A stretch of DNA of 64,000 nucleotides from Dallia pectoralis (Eukaryota > Chordata > Actinopteri > Esociformes > Umbridae), in contig CM055761.1 of assembly GCA_029465975.1 (NCBI GenBank), positions 8,606,529-8,670,528 on the forward strand, in the 5' to 3' direction. Positions 1 through 12,245 of the stretch are shown here, piece by piece. Position 1 is the stretch's first letter. Each line of letters starts with the position of its first letter. Under the pieces are notes generated by a model. It did not search any database and was not told the DNA's origin. It worked only from the letters and a program-made list of their open reading frames with translations. The position numbers were made by a program, and so were the translations under genes.

Positions 1-300
1 CCGCTAAACGGATTATACGGCTCTTTGCATGGCTTTCACAACACTACGCCGGAGTATTCGTGACAAATATAATGTACTTTGATTATGCAAATGTGCAATG
101 TCTGGTTAGAGTTCAGATGACCTGTAGAGAGCAATACGAAAAAGGCAAAACATAATAGACCATGCATAGCTAGATTTTTGCAAAATAGAATACGCAAAAT
201 TTAATATGCAACATATCAATACAATATGTATTAAATGAATGTGCAAATATGTGCAAACATTATTTAGAGTTCAGATGTCCTTTGAAGAATGCAACTGACC
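1..300. other. AT-rich sequence, nothing recognised
   Basis: The stretch has short repeated phrases such as atgtgcaaatatgtgcaa and gttcagatgtcctttga, each occurring twice (near 90-130 and 240-290). That suggests an old local duplication. No gene or repeat family was recognised. Confidence 0.5.
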
Positions 301-545
301 CGATAGTGCACAGGGTGGCTAAACCAATACAAATGTAGGGGACAGGCCAAGGAAAGTTTAGTGCCGAGGCAAATTCCTTAGGCTTATTGCCACAGGGAAA
401 GAAAGTTTGCGTGGCGAGAGGTTATGGTCTTGATGGACCTCAGCCTTCTACCATAAGGGAGAGATCTGAGTAGTCCATTGCCCGGATGGTAGGGGTCTGC
501 CTCGACCTTTGATGTCCTCCTCGTGACCTGGCTATTTAATGATTT
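300..545 (-). mobile_element. LINE 3' coding fragment (L2/Rex1-like)
   Basis: Read on the minus strand, this resembles the extreme C-terminal end of a fish non-LTR retrotransposon ORF2. It shares phrases with the longer copy starting near 1330, such as the segment 'gtcttgatgg..ctcagcc' and the segment 'ggatggtaggggtctgcctcg' against 'ggatgggaggggtctgcctcg'. It is a second, more decayed copy of the same family. The frame is broken by stops. Confidence 0.6.
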
Positions 546-780
546 GAAAAATGAGGACATCCTTTAAAACGTTATACAGATTTTCAAAAACAGATCCAAT
601 GAGGAATATGCTTTAAGTAGCCAAAGAACTAAGGAAGAATTGCACAGTAGTACAAGATTGCAGATGTATTTATGAGATGAGTAATAATCCTTTGAATTAT
701 AGACAACCCATTAAACCACTGGAATGTAGCACTAAAACAAAGTATATTACAAAAGCTTGTCAATGGAGAGATGGAGTTTG
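545..780. other. Unassigned AT-rich stretch
   Basis: No ORF, motif or repeat was recognised. It lies between two LINE fragments and may be remnant LINE sequence too decayed to identify. Confidence 0.4.
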
Positions 781-1250
781 TCAATCTGCCTCAAAAAGTT
801 GTAAAAAAAATGTATCTTTGGTTGAAAAGCTACCTGATGTACTGGAGTAGAAATAAAGTTTCAGGCGCTTTCCTTAAAAAGTGTCTCAAGCTGAAGTTGT
901 AAAGAGTCTGTCTGAACTAAACTGCCCTAAAGCTACAGGCCTTGCCAAAATCCCTGCCAGGTTTTTAAGAGGTGCTGAATTTATTGCTCTTTGTGTAACC
1001 CATTTAATCACCATCTCTATTGTGCAAGATGGAGTTCCCAGGGATAATAAACATTCTAGAAGAGCAGCAAAACCCAGATGGAAACACTTCTTTGGTCACT
1101 ATAACTGCAAAGAATACATTCTGAACAGATATAGAAACATTATTTTATATGAAGTAAAGATCTGTTTTTTACAGACCTCTCCAGGAAAGAAGATGACAAA
1201 GAGATTCAGTGGAATACTTGTGCAGAATTTGAAGGGTAGTGTATCATAGT
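780..1250 (+). mobile_element. LINE reverse-transcriptase fragment (L2-like), + strand
   Basis: From about 880 the + strand reads VSQAEVVKSLSELNCPKATG followed by L-x-KIPARFLR. This is the conserved start of the reverse-transcriptase domain of fish non-LTR elements, where a 'KS.GLD.IPARFL' pattern is usual. The expected Asp after Gly-Leu is Ala here. Similarity fades after 'CVTHLITISI' and the rest is rearranged. No intact RT catalytic motif remains. It has the opposite orientation to the LINE that follows, so it is a separate insertion. Confidence 0.65.
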
Positions 1251-2102
1251 GGTCAAGAGGGTTTGGCCAACAAACTGGCTAGTTATAATCCCACACGATT
1301 CAAGATGAAAAGTCTTGTTTTTCAGTCCATAAGATGCGCAGGCTAGTGCAAGAGGCATGGTCCTTAGTCTCACCACCGTGGGGATGAAGCTGTTCCTCTG
1401 ACGGGATGTTTTGGTCTTGATTGGCAGTAGCCGTCTGCCAGAGGGCAGAGTTCTGAATAGTCCGTTAGCCGGATGGGAGGGGTCTGCCTCGATCTTTGCT
1501 GCCCGCCTCAGTGACCTGGTGTTGAACAGGTCCTTAGGAGATGGCAGCTTACATCCAGTGGTCCGCTCTGCAAAGCGGATGATGAGTTGCAGTGTCTTTG
1601 TCCTTGACAGTGGCTGCAGCGTACCAGACGATGATGGAGGAGGATGAACTCAATGATTACTGTGTGGGTGTTTATCTTCATGGACGTTGGTAGTTTGTAC
1701 TTTTTGAGCTGCCGCAGGCAGTAAAATCTTTGTTGTGCTTTTTTATTGAAAGAGGTGATGTTCAGCTCCTACTTGAGGTCCTGGGTGATTGTGTGGCCCA
1801 GGAAGCAAAAGGACTCCACTAAGAGAGTGGACCGGGGAACCCGCAAGGATAATGTGACAAAGGTCAGCCAGGCATCTCCTAATGTCCACTCTCATTTCCA
1901 CTGAATGCACCAGGACACCAACCGAGAAGAGAGGACAGGATGAATGAGAAGAGGGGATAGGACGCAACCTTGAGGGGAGCCAGTGCTGATGGTCAGAGGG
2001 TCCGACAGGTGTTTTCCTCAGAATTCTGCCAAAGGTTCCAGGGGAGTCAAGATGCTGGAGAATAAAATGATCGTGTTGTCCACAGACCTGTTGGCTCTGT
2101 AG

Positions 2103-2866
2103 TAGAGGGCTGCATTGGAATAGGGTCCTGCAGGACCCAACGCAAATCTCGCGAAAGCGGGCGGTTTGAACTTTACTGCGTGCGGGTACGGGCGGCTAAA
2201 AAATACACTGCGGGATCAGGATATGATATGCTGGATTCCATACTGCAACAGGATGATGAGATCTCCACATTATTGCTGAGCAATAACCAGTATGAAAGAA
2301 TTGTGCAGATCAATGCAGACACTTTGAAAACAGTAGTTGTGTTCCTTAAGTTGATCAAGGATGCTACTAATGACTTACTGACAACTCCACTCCCAGCACA
2401 TAAAAACTGAAAATACACAGTGCAATTACAACTTAAAATAAGGTAAATGCAGTCAAAAATCGAAACGGAGATAAAAGACAATAAATACAAATTATAAGTA
2501 TATATAGCAAAATGAATAACAGCATGAGCCATTTATAAATACATAGTCATTTATATAATCCTATCCACGCAGTTTGAACTGGTCCCGGCCACAACAGAAG
2601 AGCCGCCAGACAAAAAGCAAAGCACAGACCGATTCGCTGACTGGGAAGATGATGCGTCATTTGATTGTATTTTTTGCAAACCAGTGTATTTGTATGTGCC
2701 GTGTTCGATGAAACAAAGTTAATATTAATTTAAAATAATTACGTGTTTTCTCATGCGGGACGGGAGAAGACAAACTCAATGCATCTCTATTACTGTGCGG
2801 GCAGAAATTTTGCAGAGTTTTGCGGGTGCGGGCGGGATGAAGAAAACAGTCCCGCCCAGGGCTCTA
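2103..2866. mobile_element. hAT-type DNA transposon relic nested in the LINE
   Basis: This 764-bp element interrupts the LINE reverse transcriptase exactly between 'gacctgttgg' and 'gtaggcaaactgcag', which are adjacent in the parent LINE. It is flanked by 8-bp direct repeats, ctctgtag (2095-2102) and ctccgtag (2867-2874), with one mismatch. Its ends are inverted: left TAGAGGGCTG, right end reversed TAGAGCCCTG. An 8-bp duplication with short inverted ends is the hAT signature. Inside, + strand 2180-2410 keeps a transposase-like piece (TVVVFLKLIKDATNDLLTT), which resembles the hAT pre-catalytic region. The ORF is otherwise deleted, so it is non-autonomous. Confidence 0.8.
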
Positions 2867-3820
2867 CTCCGTAGGCAAACTGCAGTGGGGCTAGTACTGG
2901 ATCTGTGATGGTCTTGAGGTGCGACAGCACAGGGCGCTCAAAGGACTTCATAACCACAGAGGTCAGGGAACCTGGTCTGTAGTCATTTATCCCCTGTGAT
3001 CATTGGGTTCTTGAGGACTGGGATGATGGTGGAGGACAAGAAGCAGGCTGGGACGCTGCATGACTCCAATGATTTTTTGAAAATGTCTGTGAACACAGCA
3101 GATAGCTGGTCAGCACTGTGTTTGAGTGTGGAGGCAGAGACTCTGTTTACATCCCTCTCCAGAACAGAGAGTCCCATTGTGGAAGCAGGAAGGGTGTTGA
3201 TAGATGCCAGTGTGGTCTCATTGTGATGAGTGGTTGACACATCTGAAGAGGGAATGCAGACAGGACTGCACCTTTGTCTCTCAAATCTGCAGTAAAACTG
3301 GTTCAAGGTCGTTGGCAAGTTGCAGATCGTCTGTGGCCTCGGGAGATTTGCATTTGTAATTTGTTATCTGATGAATCCCTCTCCACACCGAAGCAGTGCC
3401 ATTCACTGCGGGCTTTTGTTTCAGTTTCTCCCCATACAGTTATACTTAGCCCTTCTGAGTAGTTCCCTTTCTGAAATCCTCCTCCTTGATTGACCGCAGA
3501 CATCCAAGATTAGCTGTAAACCAGGGTTTGACGTTTTTGTAGCTAGATTGAGTTGAGATGCAACTCTTCTCACAGGAGCTGATGTATGAGGTCACAGCAT
3601 CAGTATATTCATCAAGCTTGTCTGTGTCGGCCCTAAAGATGTCCCAATCAGTACAGTCCAGACAATCACGTAGAGACTCTTCGGCTTCACTGCTCCACAT
3701 TTTTGAACTTGTTACAACAGGCTGAGAGCTTACATTTTTGCCTGTGCGATGTATTATCAAGTGCGGCATGTGCCACAGCATGGTAGGCATTCTTCACAGT
3801 AGTGTAACGGTGGTGTTGGG

Positions 3821-4493
3821 TAGGGCTGCAACAACGAATCGATAAAATCGAGAAAAATCGATAATTAAAAAAGTTGGCAACGAATTTCATTATCGACGCG
3901 TTGTGTCGCGCGACACGCCACTCAGTCGCGGAGATAAAAGCAATTGAGTTGAGTGCGGTGCGGAGCTGTAACGTTGTTTTGATGGCGGAGTCGGCAAAAT
4001 CAGTTCAGCATTTCACACTAAATAAATACATCAAAAAAGTGTGTTAATTGCAAGACATGCAAAAGCGACATGACATGGCACGGAAGCACCACAGTGATAA
4101 TACGGAAACACTTTGGAGTCCTTGATGCGGAGAGTTTGTGTGTGTGTCTGTGAGTGAGAGTATTGTGACTGTGTACGTCTGTGAGTGTAGTGAATAAGTT
4201 GTGAGGTTCAAACAAATCATTTTAAGTTTTCTGGATTGTATTTTTCTTTAAAAGTCCATAATAAAAATAAACATTGTTGTGCACTTTTTATTATTCAGTA
4301 ACTCTGGGATGTTCAAGGAGCAACTTGTTGCACTTTCTGAAAATTTTTTGCACTGTGAATTGCACTGTCAGTTCTGTTTTTCAGTAAAGGGTTGGATATT
4401 AATGCTTTTTAGATTTTATCCGATTCATCGATTAATCGAAAAAATGATCGACAGATTAATCGATTATAAAAATAATCGTTAGTTGCAGCCCTA
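3821..4493 (+). mobile_element. hAT-type element with BED zinc-finger remnant, perfect 8-bp duplication
   Basis: The element starts TAGGGCTGCAAC and ends GTTGCAGCCCTA, giving perfect 12-bp inverted termini that continue imperfectly. It is flanked by identical 8-bp copies of GTGTTGGG (3813-3820 and 4494-4501), as expected for hAT insertion. Internal + strand sequence near 3980-4130 reads MAESAKSVQHFTLNKYIK, then, after a frameshift, VNCKTCKSDMTWHGSTTVIIRKH. This has the C-x2-C and spaced His residues of a BED zinc finger, the DNA-binding domain at the front of many hAT transposases. The catalytic part is absent. The subterminal sequences are rich in ATCGAT. Confidence 0.85.
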
Positions 4494-5164
4494 GTGTTGG
4501 GATTTTAATAAATTGTTTGTATTTAGGAAGCTTGTTGCCGAGGTCACCTTTGTTAAAGTAGACAAGGACCATAACAATAGTCTGGGAATAGCCGTTCAGT
4601 CGCCAGTATTTGTTTAGCTAGCAGCCTTTGAGCCTCCTTCACGTTGCCAAGCGGAGGCATGTAAACACCAGTCAGAATGATGAAAATTCCTGTGGACTGT
4701 AAAATGGCAGGCATTTCATGAAAAAAGATTCTGATCAGACTGAAAGAGCAAGAAGTTGGGCAGGCTAACCACAGAATCAGGTATGAAGTCACCTAGCCAC
4801 GTTTCCGTGAAACACAGGGCAGACGAAGAGGAAATCTCTCTGCATTTCCCCAAAGCAGCAGTAAAAGCTGGTCCGTTTTGTTGCTGAGAGAGCGCACGTT
4901 TGCGAGGAATATTCCAGGCAACAGGTTCTTTTTAAGTTCCCTGTGTCTGGCACGAACGAAGGCTCCAGCCCGCTTTCTTCTCCGACGTTTCCTCCAGAAG
5001 CATAAGGTAGATGTAGCGTTGACAAGAATGTCCAGTATTTTAGGCAGATGTAACAAGAAGTTCAGGGAATAGATCCACAGAAGATGTTTCCACGATGTTA
5101 AGCATCGCCTCTCTAGAAAAAAACTATCTGACAATTGTCACAATAGACAGATTTTACACACAAA

Positions 5165-8100
5165 TAAAACATAAACGTGCAGCTTAGAATCGTGGCTGCC
5201 ATCGACTGTGCCATCTTGTCATATTTGCAAATGATTTTACCGGCGGAACCTCTCAATGCAACATCCTTGGCCTATGTTTCTTCCTACTGTTTACTGACAA
5301 CTATAAAACAACTTTCTAAATATTTTCTTTGTATGCAGAAAGAAAAATCACAAAACAATCACAAAATGTGATCTGCACCTTAATTTTACATTTGCTTTCA
5401 GAGTAAATCTGGCAATGTGCCTTTGCTCTACTGTCATAGGGTTTGTTTACATTACATTTGCTGAGAGTTATCAAAGAAGATGCAATATGCTACGTAATTT
5501 TGTCATTGTATTCTTTCTCATGTATTCTAAAGGCCAAAATGTCTATTTCAGTCATTACATAAAACATTCTAATATATAATTTAGGGACCACAATACAAAT
5601 AAGTATGTGATACATGTATAAATCTCAAACCACTGCCCCATTCTGAAGAATAATTATTGTGGCTTTATTGCAACAATCCATTTATGCATGCATTTTCTAA
5701 AACATCAGCAAGCCACCAATATACTTTGCATATTGCCCAGACTACTTGGTGATAAATTAATTAATCATCTTAGCTCATGGTTCCCACAGAAGGAAAAGCC
5801 AGGCAAGTGACACCAAGATGGAACTGCTGTCAAAAGAGCAAAGTGGACAGAGGGGGAGTTAGTTTACTAGATTCAATTAAGGTGAATCGCTTAACATAGA
5901 CAGTCATTCAGCATACAGATGGTTTAGATGATGAGCAGAACTTAACATTTCTGTATTCCCAATCGTATTACTTTTCTTAATTGAACTAATTTTATTCTGT
6001 TACTGGCTATTCACAGCTAAGATTAGAATTACCAAAATATAGAATTTCTACGTAACTTGCTTAAGTAATTGTATTACAGTGAATATCTTCAGCTGTGTTA
6101 AAACAATCCCTCTTATTGGTTCTCACAGGCACACGTGTCAAAATGTAGGCTAAGAGCAAAACAATGTCAACATAGATAATACAGGTCACATGTAAATCTC
6201 TCGGCATATCTGAAATTATAATATCATTTCTGTTGTTCACTCAACATGAAGCTATTGGTTTTGTACAATATTGTATTATATTGAAGGATAATGTCAAAAT
6301 ATGCCATTTAATTTTTTTCATATAACATAACTTTAACATTATTCACATATTACGCTCTGCACTCATTGCAGTTGTGTGATTTATGAGGGCAGAATTAAAA
6401 CTCTCTGACTCATGTCATTGCATTTACTTTCCAGGCTTAGAGATGAACTCGGTTGAGAAATGTGTATACATAAGAGTGTAACGCTTACACCTTTGCTTTG
6501 CCCAGTTCCGTAACATGGGGTTGATGGCATCACCTGCTTCTGCTGTGCCCCCTTGGCTACTATAGATTATGCCTGTTATTCAGAGATCTGTGACAGATAC
6601 CGCATTGTTAGATCTGTTATGTCATGTTCATGGCAGCTAGAGTTGTAACCACCTGAAAAGTCAATTCCGGTGACGACAGGCAAACGTCCGAATGTAGTCT
6701 CCAATATCCAATCGTTCTGGTTTACAGCGTACAAAGGACATTCATTATGCCGTGGGAAAATAAAGGAATCATTTCTTCCTAGAGCCCACGGAGAAATGTA
6801 CTTTTGTTCCTGCAGGAGCTGGTTGAGTATAAGCATTCCTTCTCAATGTTAAACCTCAGTGACCCATAATGGTGTGTACGGTGCCGTTCCAGGGCTCCTG
6901 AGCAGTGTGCCCTCAGGGTGTTCTGCAGACCTAATAACGCGACATGGGTTGGCCATGACATGTGACTGTGTAGTATGGGCCAAGCACATAGGGCTCCACA
7001 ACCTTCCTTCCGGAACTTACCTTGAATGCCACAGTGGCCCAATGGCACAGCATAAAGCAGCCTTCTTGAAAAACGTCTTCATGTTTGTATATGTCAGTCT
7101 GTGTTGTTAGTGTTTTAGAGACGGGTACAGTTATTTAAAATATTAAAGTACTTTTTATGTTATCTGGACATCCCAGAAAAAGTAGTTAAATAATAAAATA
7201 ATTTCTGATGCCCCTCCCTAATGCCTTTAGAGGTGGCGTACCTTTGCCTCTGTACCAGCTCCTGGTCTGTTTTGCTATTCAGGTTCCAGGTAAATATCTC
7301 ACAACCAGGGCAGCTGATGGTGAAAGCTCACTGGCTCTGGAGAGGTGTTAATGTCCTGGATATTACTGAAAGGTTTGCTCTGGGTCCCTGCGACATTAGA
7401 TCTTTGAGTCAACTACTATATACCAGTCAGGCTTCAGGAAGGATTTGTTAACCTGAGTGATATGAGGGAGTAAATAAGGTATGATTTAATCAGCGAAACA
7501 ATAGAATATACATCATTTACAAGACCAAGAACGTTGGGGCTTCCAGGGTGGCCTGTCAAATTCACTTGGCTTTTTTCATGTGTTTTATGTGAATTAGGGT
7601 GGTATAAAACATAGCTAATTACATCCCTCAGGGAACCATGGTTACAGACATTATCAAATGTTTTCTAAACTGGTCCTGAAAGTCAAGGAAAGGGCTGATC
7701 AGCATGAATCATCCGGGTATGTCTGTCACATTGATTTGTTTACTTATAGCTGGTGGAAACAATAGCCTGGCTCTCAGCTTTCAAACCAACTAGAGTATTG
7801 AATAATCAATAGCTCTTTTGTTCTTTTTGGGCTATAAAGAGGTTGCTCAAAGTCTTATCAGTAATATAACACAGACATTAGACCACCTGACTTTCAATCA
7901 AGCTCTATGTGCTTGGAATCAGGCCAAGTAACCTATACAGCCTAGTCTGAGTACAGAGAAGAAGAAATTCATGTTTTAAGATATTATCCATTTTGTGTAC
8001 CTTTTGTATAGCAAGTATAAAACATTGCAGTAAAAACATGATTGGGTAGGTTGGTGAATAAAATACATGTAAGAATATATTGAAGAGAGATTTTTCATAG

Positions 8101-8485
8101 GCTTTCCACAATTTCAGATTTACTCCAATATTTAAATGTCTTCATTTATATGCGTTCAGAAGCCATGACCATGAGTTTAAGTAACAGACATGAAAACATT
8201 ATAATAGAATGACATGATACATCTGACACATATCTGTCTGCACATTCTATAGAACTGCAGTAGAAATTTCATTTAATAAAAATGTGTTAAACATTTTAAG
8301 TTCTCCTAAACACTTAAACGGTAAATTCAACATTTATTATAAGATGATTTTAAATCATGTTGTATACAATTTAAATAAATAAAAGTATATATATGCATAT
8401 TGGCAGCTTGTTGAGTCATGTGCCATTATTCATTTATTCTAATAAGCGGTGTGATCGTTACAAACAGTCCACACAATTCACATAA
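5165..8485. other. Non-coding, mostly unique AT-rich sequence
   Basis: No gene was recognised. The minus strand of 6576-7048 is less AT-rich than its surroundings and holds two overlapping open frames of 86 and 89 codons. They match no family I know, and no splice-linked neighbour was found. The rest shows only short A/T runs. It is probably part of the large upstream intron or 5' flank of elavl4. Confidence 0.5.
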
Positions 8486-9665
8486 TAGTTTGGGGTCACT
8501 TAGCGTTGTCCTTTTATCTATGAAACTATACACAAAATTATTTTCAATATAAAAAAGATAATAAAAAAGCAAGTAAGAAAATATAATCATGGACACGTTT
8601 AGAAATACAGATTTTATAATTGTATTTATATATATTTTCTAATAATAACATTATTTATATATATTGTGACCATTTTCAGCAATTGCAGCCTTGCCGACTT
8701 CTGGCATTTTAGTTGTCAGTTTGTGGAGGTAATCTGAAAAGATTTCACCACATGCTTTCTAATTTATGTTGAAAACATGCTGCATTGACTTGATGAGCAC
8801 CCCTCCCACAACAACTCCAAAGGGTTGAGATCTGGTGGCTGTGCAGACCACTCTTTTATATACAGAATATCAGCAGACTGGTAAAACGTTATTGCATAGT
8901 TTGAAACTGAGCTTTGAGACATTGTCCTGTTGTAGGAGGAAAATGGATACAATTAAGGGCTAACATCAGGGTATGGAAGAACGCTGCACTAGGAAATGAT
9001 AGCTGTCCTTTTTCAAGATCCCTTTTATTTAGGCCATATGCAGAGCCCGATAATCTGTATTAACACTGGTGTATTAAGGACACAAACTCAAAACAAACTG
9101 TAAACGGCAAAACTACTAACTGTGGTAAATGAAATAAAAGTGTGCATATAGCGTCTTACACAGTTCCATATAAAACAACAGCAGTAGACAAATACACTCA
9201 CCTCTAATATAGCGTGACTTGAAACAGTGCTAAGTGAAGTGGATAACTACCAAACAAGCCTTCATAGCCCCACTAATGATAAATGCTAACAGCTGTGAAT
9301 ACAAACGTAAACAAACCCCTGACAGAACTGAGCACCACCAATATTGTGCGTGTGGAAACTAAACCTCACCATTCGTGACAACCCTGTTATAATTATCACC
9401 ACCTAAGCACCCCCAGACCATAACATTGCCTCCACCATACTTGACCGGTATCTCCCAGCACTTCTCTTTTTCTCAATCAATGTCCCTTTTTGTGATTAGA
9501 ACACTTTGTCCATAAAACCTTTTTCCATCATCATCTCTCCAGTGTCCGGGTTATTTTGCACACCTTAATCTTTTGTGTGTATTAACCAGTCTGAGATATT
9601 ACTTATTTTTTACAACTCTAGAAGGCCAGCATCTGGGAGTACCTCTTCGCTAAAACTTGTGCTTT
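8485..9665 (-). mobile_element. Degenerate Tc1/mariner transposon, minus strand, 5' end missing
   Basis: The left end carries 'tttggggtcacttag', the usual terminal phrase of a common fish Tc1 family. Minus-strand coding remnants include LYIKEWSAQPPDLNPLELLW (near 8860-8800). This holds the third catalytic acidic residue (E) of the DDE triad in the 'SPDLNPIE' context. On the + strand, 'ataacattgcctccaccatacttgac' (9421-9446) and 'gaaggccagcatctgggagtacctcttcgct' (9621-9651) complement further conserved transposase stretches. The right-hand inverted repeat and the start of the gene are gone. About 360 bp of unrelated sequence (about 9031-9395) replaces a short conserved segment. Non-functional. 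Confidence 0.78.
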
Positions 9666-10358
9666 GTTTTAGATGTGTGAACCTTATTGAATCTTTCAGA
9701 AAGCAAACATTTAGACTATTTCTACTAAACAATAAATCATATCTTAACATACACAATCAACTTATGGCATGATAGGCCTGATGTGTGTCTAACAGCGAAC
9801 ATTTGATATTAACTTATTGAACTATCTTATTTTGGTTTATGTGGATGGAAAAGATGATTAAATCAGTAAATAAATCCAAAACAGATAGACTTTGAACAGG
9901 AAGGAGAGCGTATCCATCTCGGATCATTCCCTGAGGTCACAGAAACAGGGAGAGGAAGGGGCAGCCGGACTGATAGAGACATTGATATAATTGAGTCTGA
10001 CTTCTTCCACCACCCACCCCTCTGTCCATCTGTACACAGCCTTGGACCCACTGCACGCATCCAGAACAACAACCTGCACTCCCCAAAATAAATCTCTGCT
10101 TGACGCATGGCTATCTGCTGGAGAACATCTGGACAAGTTTCACAGAGCCAACCTTGTGCCAACCTGCCTAATAGCCTATGGAGTCAATTATAAAAAGGAA
10201 AATGTACTGGCTTAATTGTTAATGGTGCCATCTGGATAATGCCGATTTTAGAGACTTACCTGGTCATGGATATATGTTCTAGCAGGCTCTAGACTAGAGC
10301 ATACAGTTATTTTATTTTGTTAATGATTTTCCTTTTCATGCCTCTACTAGTGTATTTG

Positions 10359-10361
10359 TCT

Positions 10362-10394
<33 letters not shown>
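10359..10394. repeat. (TG)n microsatellite
   Basis: A TG dinucleotide run with one TTG interruption, typical of fish introns. Confidence 0.95.
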
Positions 10395-12059
10395 CAAAAA
10401 GTCCACACTAAATCTTAATTTCTTTGCTAAAGAAAGTCCTTTTTTTGGGAGCCAAGGCACTTTGCAACTGAAATGCCTGATTTTGATTAATGTAAAGCAT
10501 GTCACAGAATATAACCCTAAATATCCGTGGATAGATAGCATAGAAAAACGTTTATTATGGACATCACCATAAAAGGCTTCCACCATTTTAAACACTGTAG
10601 ACGGGGTGGGACTTATCTATATTGGCTGGGTGGATAATCTCTATATTGGCTGGGTGAGGAATCCCCTTTTGGAAAGCCATTTTCTTTAAAATACGTATAG
10701 ATCATTAGCTGATCCTACTGATTGCTAATAAGTAATGTTAAACAGTAATAACCGAGCTCAGCCTTCTTTGGTATGACTTAGCAAAAATAATGAAACAAAA
10801 TTGATTCAATTCAAAGTTTTGGCACCTGGTCAGCAGTGCCAATAATGTCAAAGTAAAAAATGTAATCTGCAAAGTTCGAAAATTAGAAATATAAAACAGA
10901 AAATAATCATGTTACACAACACAATGTGGTTATAATTTTGAGTGCCACTGTAGGTTCTGTGGATAATGCTAATGTATGTAAGAAATTTAGAAAAACAGGT
11001 CATGATAAAAACACTTACAAAGCACATTCTGAATTATTACATGCAAACTACTGTCTCTGCTATTAGGAAACACCATATGGTTAAAGTTCAAAACTATGTT
11101 ACGGTATAATTACATTATCGGAGAAAAGAGAAAAACAACAGAAAGAATGCAACATTTATGGTAAAAATCTTATGTGTAGACTTGCAGTTAGAGACTTAGA
11201 GCCTCAGTAATAAAAAAGGAGAGGTATGGAATAGTTCTGCGGCGTAAGATACTTCAATGGACCAAGTACCAAGGTGCCAACATACCCGAATTCAATCCCA
11301 AGCATGACTGTGACCTCCAATGGATAATGTACTACTGTCTCGCATTGTTCACACAAATATCCTGCCTGCGGTTTTTGTTGTAATCCAAAGCATTCAAGCC
11401 TTTGGGCCTGTACTGTAGAATTTTTAAATGAAAATCCCCTAGAGCAAATAGCACGAACACACATTTCCTGAATGCAGGTGATAGTTCAACAAATGTCAAC
11501 CGGCTTAGCTCAGGGGTAAAGGTACAGAGTAATGTATTGAGGCCTAGGAGGGGACACTGGACCATGATGGTGGCCATGGCTGGAGTAGAGGACCGAGATA
11601 GGGAAGATCCCATAAGCATGGGGGCAGTAAGGAAGATCAGAGAATGAAATACATTTAGAACCAGCTTGGCATGAAAGACAATTTGGAAGAAGCAAGGCAA
11701 GTAAGTGTGTGGCATATCATGATGCTTGCAACAAAACAACAGGCCAAACTCCAGCTAATGCATAAGTTACCAAAGAATAGGAAGTAATTATCCTCTCACA
11801 TTAGAAGAAGGCTCAAGCTCAGCAGCGTTACACGTTTCCTAACAAGACCATTTCATCTCATTCAACTCAATTGATCTGACTCCAGCAAGAGGAGTCACAA
11901 CAGCAGAACGTGTAGTGCCACACATATCCCGCTATGACTCCGGTGATTAAATACCAAACATGACTGCAACACTGACCTGGCCTCGCGAATGGGGAATTCC
12001 AGGACAAAAAGCAGCAAGTAGAACTATGGTCAAGGTTGGCACATTGCTCTAATAACCTC

Positions 12060-12245
12060 GCTCAACACAACTCTCACCCGCCCCCTTAATTGAAACTGCG
12101 GCCGTGGCGGAGAGCCGTCCCCATGAGCTGAAACAAATGTGTGTTTGATTTGTTATCATTTGTAAGGGAAGGGGTTAAAGAAATAAGCGCCCGCGCTAAC
12201 GGCGCCCTGACAAATGGAGACCAGGGTATATGAACCGTGAAATGA
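12060..12245. promoter_or_regulatory. Candidate conserved regulatory element
   Basis: This is a GC-rich island in AT-rich surroundings. It contains E-box-like sites (CAAATG, catttg), TTAATTGAAA, and the closely spaced CpG-rich string gcgcccgcgctaacggcgcc at about 12187-12206. The composition change and motif density suggest an enhancer or CpG-rich element. Conservation could not be tested. Confidence 0.25.

Larger units (their letters stand above)
1330..5165 (-). mobile_element. Degenerate L2/Rex1-like LINE, interrupted by two hAT elements
   Basis: Minus-strand reading gives ORF2 pieces in correct order. An endonuclease N-terminus (LPGIFLANVRSLSNKTDQLL, about 4960-4890) is followed by more endonuclease (ILTGVYMPPLGNVKEA, about 4700-4640) and its end (RYTTVKNAYHAVAHAALD, about 3815-3760). 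Then come the linker before the RT (DCLDCTDWDIF, near 3660), an RT start (around 3300-3000), the motif STGSPQGCVLSPLL (about 1993-1950), and a C-terminal tail (CKLPSPKDLFNTRSLRRAAK then IEADPSHPANGLF, about 1560-1440). Frameshifts and stops are frequent. The YADD catalytic motif expected after SPQGCVLSP is missing: sequence jumps to SVEMRVDIRR, implying a deletion of roughly 60 codons. The two hAT insertions lie at 2103-2866 and 3821-4493. It is dead. Confidence 0.82.

Noticed and set aside
6576..7048. Two overlapping minus-strand open frames in a less AT-rich stretch, possible gene or pseudogene
   Set aside because: No recognised family, a stop just upstream of the first frame, no convincing splice partners. 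Kept only as a note in the region description.
11332..11739. 135-codon minus-strand open frame with hydrophobic stretches
   Set aside because: No similarity that I recognise, in a region without other coding signs; likely chance.
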